Source of the DNA: an uncultured Lachnospiraceae bacterium
GTDB lineage: Bacteria > Bacillota > Clostridia > Lachnospirales > Lachnospiraceae
Direction of reading: 5' to 3'
Assembly (NCBI GenBank): GCA_945787485.1
Contig: CALZHV010000064.1
Coordinates: 1-10,615 of the forward strand
Length of the DNA stretch: 10,615 nucleotides
The notes under the pieces are model-generated. The model did no database searches and was not told the DNA's origin. It saw only the letters and a list, made by a program, of their open reading frames with translations. Below are positions 6,916 to 10,615 of the stretch, one piece after another. Position 1 is the stretch's first letter, and each line of letters opens with the position of its first letter. Both the position numbers and the translations under genes were made by a program.

Positions 6916-7959
6916 TTGAAGCTTGAAAATATTATAAGAACAATTGGATATTTAATTTTGATGGCATTAAGTGTAGCCATATATTATATTTTGCACAGCC
7001 ATTTTCATTTTATTTTATTGATAATAATGTCGATTGCGCCGGTATTATCGATAATAATGGTTATTTTACTTCGGAAATATACAACAGCGGAGATTAATGT
7101 GCTCAATTCCGATTACGGAGTTGAAAATGGAATTTTGTATTTTGAAATAAAATTAAATAATCCAACAATACTTACATCTCTTGATGTAAAACTGAATACA
7201 ACGGTAAAAAATGAATTTTTCGGACACGAAACAAAAGTGAAATTTTCTGTTCCGCTAAATGCAAAAAAGGGGTATACAATGACTATTCCGTTAGAAGCAA
7301 AATTGCCGGGAAGGTATTGTGTTACACTTGACAGCATAGAAATAAAGGATTTGATGGGATTTTGTTTTCTGAAGAAAAAAATTGATGTTGCTACCGATAT
7401 AGCAGTTATGCCGGAGCTTTTAACTGATATTATATATGAAAAGTCCGAGCTTTCACAGGGCATGCTTGAGAGTGAAGAAAGCTCTAAGAAGGGAAATGAT
7501 TTTTCGGATGTACAGGAAATAAGAGAATACATTCCGGGAGACAAGCTTATGAGTATACATTGGAAGCTTTCAGCAAAAAGAGATGTACTTATGGTAAAGG
7601 ACAGAGTCAGCATGTCTGACAGACAGCTTGTTGTTCTTCCGGAGCTTTCAAGTGACAGCAGTGAGTATCTTGCAGCTATTCTTGAAAGCACATATTCAAT
7701 GATTAAAATATTGCTTGAAGATAAAACTACCGTAAGACTAATGTATTGGTCAAAAAAGGCATATCAATATGAAGAGGTCAGAATTGATTATAGGGAAGAG
7801 TTGGATGCGGCATTTGCAAGAATGTATTATGAAAGCACATATCCCGGCATGGATGAGGCTGCTTCACACATGTCAACAGTAAATCCGCATATGAAGTCAT
7901 ATTTGCATATATATGTCGAGAACGGAAAAACTCAAATTAAGATAAAGGAAAATTGTTGA
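6916..7959 (+). CDS. DUF58 membrane protein (MoxR partner)
   Basis: It has 347 residues from a TTG start backed by a strong ribosome site. Two membrane helices open it (about 8-26 and 32-53). A beta-rich region follows (about 60-170), as in other DUF58 proteins that carry an Ig-like segment before the DUF58 motif. The signature REYIPGD (203-209) is followed by Trp216 and SAKRDVLMVKD, which is the diagnostic DUF58 block. The family is known mainly from its linkage to MoxR ATPases. The biochemical activity is not established, and a role as membrane-side receptor or effector of the ATPase is inference. The segment after the block (VVLPELSSDSSEY) sits where a von Willebrand A-like fold would begin. 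The stop TGA shares its A with the ATG of the next gene, so the two are translationally coupled and likely made in fixed ratio. Confidence 0.9.
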   Translation: MKLENIIRTIGYLILMALSVAIYYILHSHFHFILLIIMSIAPVLSIIMVILLRKYTTAEINVLNSDYGVENGILYFEIKLNNPTILTSLDVKLNTTVKNEFFGHETKVKFSVPLNAKKGYTMTIPLEAKLPGRYCVTLDSIEIKDLMGFCFLKKKIDVATDIAVMPELLTDIIYEKSELSQGMLESEESSKKGNDFSDVQEIREYIPGDKLMSIHWKLSAKRDVLMVKDRVSMSDRQLVVLPELSSDSSEYLAAILESTYSMIKILLEDKTTVRLMYWSKKAYQYEEVRIDYREELDAAFARMYYESTYPGMDEAASHMSTVNPHMKSYLHIYVENGKTQIKIKENC

Positions 7960-10304
7960 TGGCAAAGAAAAAAGACGAGCCACAAAATGTGGATTTATGT
8001 GAGGGAATACAATTACATAAGAGCTTTTTTGACAGGCGTGAAAGCAGACTGTTTACATTGCTTATTAAGGGCTTTACTGTTTATCTTCTTACAATGGGAA
8101 GTATAGGCTTTTATTTGTCTGCCATGGAAATAGCATATAATGAGATGTTAGTTCACATTATTGTATTAATCATGGCTTTTTTGTGTGCATTCCTTTATTA
8201 TCGACTGCTTACGGAAAATATCGGTTATTTTGTTTTGCTTGTATCGTTTACAAGCTTTGTATTGATGTTTAAAAAATATATAAACAGTGGATTTTATGCG
8301 ATAGTAAACATTACCACTGACAATGCTGCGCAATATTTTGATATTGATGTTCAAAGACTGTACGATGAGCAGATTGGTAACAGATATGTTTCAGTAACAT
8401 TTATAGCAGTATTTATTGGTATAGTTCTTGCTATTTTTTACAATGTTTACATATCTCGTCGAATGCAGTATATGGTTGTATATTTTGTAGCCATTATTGC
8501 AAATCTTATACCGCTTTATATGATTTTTGAGCCGGGTACATTATATACAATAATGCTTTTGTGCGGAATGGCGTTGGCTTATGTATATAAATCAGGACAA
8601 CATTACAGTGAGATGGTATCCGTAAGAAGAACTGATGAGGCTTTTAAACAAAAGAAGAAATTGTCTAAGAAAAAGCTTGGAGAATTTGAATATGTTTATG
8701 ATGCTAAAGGTTTTTTACAGACCGGGATTACGGTTTGCATATTTATTATTGCCGCGATTATTGCAGTTTCTTCATTTAGACCTAAGGAAACATTTAATGT
8801 CGGTTATAAAGCAAACAAATATAAAGAATTATCGATGGCAGCAGTCAGTATTGCATTAACAGAAGGTGTGTCAGGATTCTTTAAAATGAGTGATGATGTC
8901 GGTGGAATTAACGGTGGAGTTCTGGGAAAAACCGGAAGTGTACACCTTGACCATGGAACAGACCTTGTTGTAAGAGTTGCACCGTATGATTTGGAAACGA
9001 TTTATCTTAAAAATTTTACAGGTGTGACATATAATCCTTATGACAATTACTGGACGGCTATTGAAAATAAGGATAATTATACAGCGGAAACTGCGGAAGC
9101 TGATGCATATAAGGAAATGTATGAGGCAAATGATGTATTTTCTGGTCGGGGTTATATGATGATAAAAAATGTAGGAGTAAACCCTGCGCAATTGTACAGT
9201 CCATATTATACAAAAAGTGTTGAAGATGATAAATATGGCTACAAAAAATATGAGTTTTATCCGTCGCTTGCAGGAAACAATACAACCGTTACCGCTGATT
9301 ATTATAAGGATTTACCATATACGGAGGCAGATTTGTATGTCCCTGAGGCAAATCGTGACGCCGTTATGGAGATTATAGATAATATCGGATTTATAGGAGA
9401 TGACGAGAGTAATATAGAAGCAGTAAAACAGTATTTTCAAGATAATATGGAGTATACAATCAATCCAGGTAAAACGCCTTATGGAAAAGATTTTGTAAAT
9501 AATTTTCTTGAAGACAAGCAGAAGGGATTTTGCTCTTATTTTGCATCCGCAGCAGTGCTTATATATCGTCAGATGGGAATTCCGGCAAGATATGTTGAAG
9601 GTTATGCAGTAAGCTTTGATGAGATAATAAATAATGGTGAAATTGTTGAAGATACCAATTATAAAGATTATTATGACGGTTACAGTATAATTGGTAATGC
9701 AGCGCTTGTTCAGGTAAATGTTACGGATGCCGATGCACATGCGTGGGTTGAGGTTTATGATTCAATAAAAGGCTGGCAGGTTGTAGATGTGACACCGACA
9801 AGCGAGGTCGAAGAAGAATCTCAGGATTTCTGGACTATGTTTGACAAAATAATGACGGAGGATTCGGGAGAAGGTGTTGAAATTGAAGAAACTGATGTTG
9901 ATGCCGGAGCATTTGGACGTCAGATTGTAAGAATTATCTGCTATATAATGGCTTTTTTGGTACTTGGTTTTGTTGCCTTTATATTGATAACAAAAGGAAA
10001 AGAATATGTAAAAATATTTATAATATATAAAAAATCAAATACAAATGACAGGCTTATAATAAAATATAGCCAGTTTATAAAAAGACACAGAAAAAGGGAT
10101 AAGCTTTTAAGAACCAAAATAAATTATGAAGAACAGATAAATCATTTGTTTGAAATGTCTTCACAAAATGACAAGGTTAAAGAAAAAATATCCACATTTG
10201 ATAAAAATAGGATTATTGATACTCTCGAGAAAGCAGGTTTCTCAAGTGAAATGATTTCGATGGAGCAATATGAATATGTTACAGGCTGGATGAAGAAGCT
10301 GTGA
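7959..10304 (+). CDS. Membrane-anchored transglutaminase-like protein (TgpA/YebA type)
   Basis: From the ATG at 7959 (AAAGGA 9 nt upstream; in-frame TTG codons at 7953 and 7956 are too close to it) this gives 781 residues. Six hydrophobic segments occur at about 32-55, 62-84, 86-104, 146-166, 170-190 and 194-210. A basic cytosolic loop follows (KQKKKLSKKKL), then a seventh helix at about 252-272. A large extracytoplasmic region carries the transglutaminase core: Cys525 in GFCSYFASAAVLIYRQMGIPAR, His594 in DAHAWVEVY and Asp610 in VVDVTPT, a complete catalytic triad. An acidic linker leads to a last helix (about 656-677) and a basic cytosolic tail in the position of DUF4129. This architecture is that of TgpA-like proteins. 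The reaction (cross-linking, or cysteine protease-like cleavage outside the membrane) and the substrate are not known. Its coupling to DUF58 and MoxR suggests one envelope-associated complex. Confidence 0.93.
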   Translation: MAKKKDEPQNVDLCEGIQLHKSFFDRRESRLFTLLIKGFTVYLLTMGSIGFYLSAMEIAYNEMLVHIIVLIMAFLCAFLYYRLLTENIGYFVLLVSFTSFVLMFKKYINSGFYAIVNITTDNAAQYFDIDVQRLYDEQIGNRYVSVTFIAVFIGIVLAIFYNVYISRRMQYMVVYFVAIIANLIPLYMIFEPGTLYTIMLLCGMALAYVYKSGQHYSEMVSVRRTDEAFKQKKKLSKKKLGEFEYVYDAKGFLQTGITVCIFIIAAIIAVSSFRPKETFNVGYKANKYKELSMAAVSIALTEGVSGFFKMSDDVGGINGGVLGKTGSVHLDHGTDLVVRVAPYDLETIYLKNFTGVTYNPYDNYWTAIENKDNYTAETAEADAYKEMYEANDVFSGRGYMMIKNVGVNPAQLYSPYYTKSVEDDKYGYKKYEFYPSLAGNNTTVTADYYKDLPYTEADLYVPEANRDAVMEIIDNIGFIGDDESNIEAVKQYFQDNMEYTINPGKTPYGKDFVNNFLEDKQKGFCSYFASAAVLIYRQMGIPARYVEGYAVSFDEIINNGEIVEDTNYKDYYDGYSIIGNAALVQVNVTDADAHAWVEVYDSIKGWQVVDVTPTSEVEEESQDFWTMFDKIMTEDSGEGVEIEETDVDAGAFGRQIVRIICYIMAFLVLGFVAFILITKGKEYVKIFIIYKKSNTNDRLIIKYSQFIKRHRKRDKLLRTKINYEEQINHLFEMSSQNDKVKEKISTFDKNRIIDTLEKAGFSSEMISMEQYEYVTGWMKKL

Positions 10305-10308
10305 AAAT

Positions 10309-10348
10309 AAAAAAGGAGTTTTTTGAATTGTCAAAAAACTCCTTTTTT
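10309..10348. terminator. Perfect bidirectional rho-independent terminator
   Basis: AAAAAAGGAGTTTTTTGA (10309-10326) and its exact complement TCAAAAAACTCCTTTTTT (10331-10348) form an 18-bp stem with a 4-nt loop (ATTG). The core is GGAG/CTCC flanked by A and T runs, so both strands end in a U tract. It starts 4 nt after the transglutaminase stop and lies 17 nt beyond the stop of the convergent rubredoxin gene, and so can end both transcripts. Confidence 0.93.
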
Positions 10349-10365
10349 GTTTTGGTGTAAGGATA

Positions 10366-10539
10366 TTAATTGTAGTTATCAATACATCTCATGAACATAT
10401 CTTTTGTTACTCCACAATTTGGGCAAACCCAATCATCCGGGATGTCTTTAAATGCTGTACCTGGAGCAATTCCGTGTTCCGGATCTCCTTTCTCCGGATC
10501 ATACTCATAGCCACAAGGGTTGCAAAAATACTTATCCAT
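10366..10539 (-). CDS. Rubredoxin
   Basis: This is a 57-residue one-iron electron carrier of the cytosol. It serves redox enzymes such as rubrerythrin or superoxide reductase in anaerobes. The four iron ligands are Cys6 and Cys9 (CNPCGYEYDPEKGDPE) and Cys39 and Cys42 (DDWVCPNCGVTKDMF). The residues around both knuckles, and the aromatic positions Tyr11, Tyr13, Phe30, Trp37 and Phe49, are standard for the family. The start is supported by AAAGGAG (complement of 10547-10553), 7 nt upstream. The length is slightly above the common 52-54 residues because of a short tail RCIDNYN with an extra Cys52 that is not an iron ligand in known rubredoxins. It converges on the transglutaminase operon and shares its terminator. 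The upstream region is cut by the window edge after 76 nt, and no clear promoter is seen in it. Confidence 0.96.
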   Translation of the reverse strand: MDKYFCNPCGYEYDPEKGDPEHGIAPGTAFKDIPDDWVCPNCGVTKDMFMRCIDNYN

Positions 10540-10615
10540 AGTTTTTCTCCTTTGTATATTTTTATTCTTTTGTATTTGATAATTTTAAATATGAGTTATT
10601 GTTACATATCGCTCA

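Noticed and set aside
1..10615. CRISPR arrays, tRNA or rRNA genes, insertion sequences and attachment sites
   Set aside because: Reading through the window I saw no regularly spaced repeats, cloverleaf-like sequences, transposase frames or paired terminal repeats.

Overview
The window is AT-rich, with compact genes, strong Shine-Dalgarno sites and a codon style typical of low-GC anaerobic Firmicutes. A Clostridia/Lachnospiraceae-like organism is the best guess. It rests on a rubredoxin, a small NAD-type malic enzyme, an SPL-family radical SAM protein and a MoxR/DUF58/transglutaminase operon; no rRNA or other marker gene is present to fix the taxonomy.

Region 1 (1-4345): the 3' part of a very large SMC/MukB-like coiled-coil ATPase, open at the left edge of the window, is followed after a 30-nt gap by an SPL-family radical SAM gene. 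The radical SAM gene is frameshifted: its first 15 or so codons (start 3474) and the remainder, including the CxxxCxxC iron-sulfur motif, lie in different frames. The break looks like a small deletion near 3516-3520. The two neighbouring proteins end in similar tails (EQVSFDFI and EQMSIFDF) that resemble beta sliding-clamp binding peptides.

Region 2 (4346-5823): a 255-nt AT-rich intergenic region carries an 18-bp palindrome with TTGT/ACAA ends, shaped like a redox (Rex-type) operator, just upstream of a complete malic enzyme gene. A wobble-rich hairpin follows the gene.

Region 3 (5868-10348): a MoxR AAA+ ATPase, a DUF58 membrane protein (TTG start) and a membrane-anchored transglutaminase-like protein form a classic conserved trio. 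It is probably an envelope-associated system in which the ATPase acts on or through the DUF58 protein and the transglutaminase-fold domain faces outside. The moxR-DUF58 gap holds a degenerate hexamer repeat. The DUF58 and transglutaminase genes overlap by one base. The operon ends in a perfect 18-bp terminator.

Region 4 (10349-10615): a 57-residue rubredoxin gene lies on the minus strand, convergent with the operon and sharing its bidirectional terminator.

Nothing here is clearly a complete new system. The most unusual part is the left edge: the SMC-like ATPase with a DNPF Walker B region, next to the radical SAM gene with a matching C-terminal tail. Its upstream partners lie outside the window.
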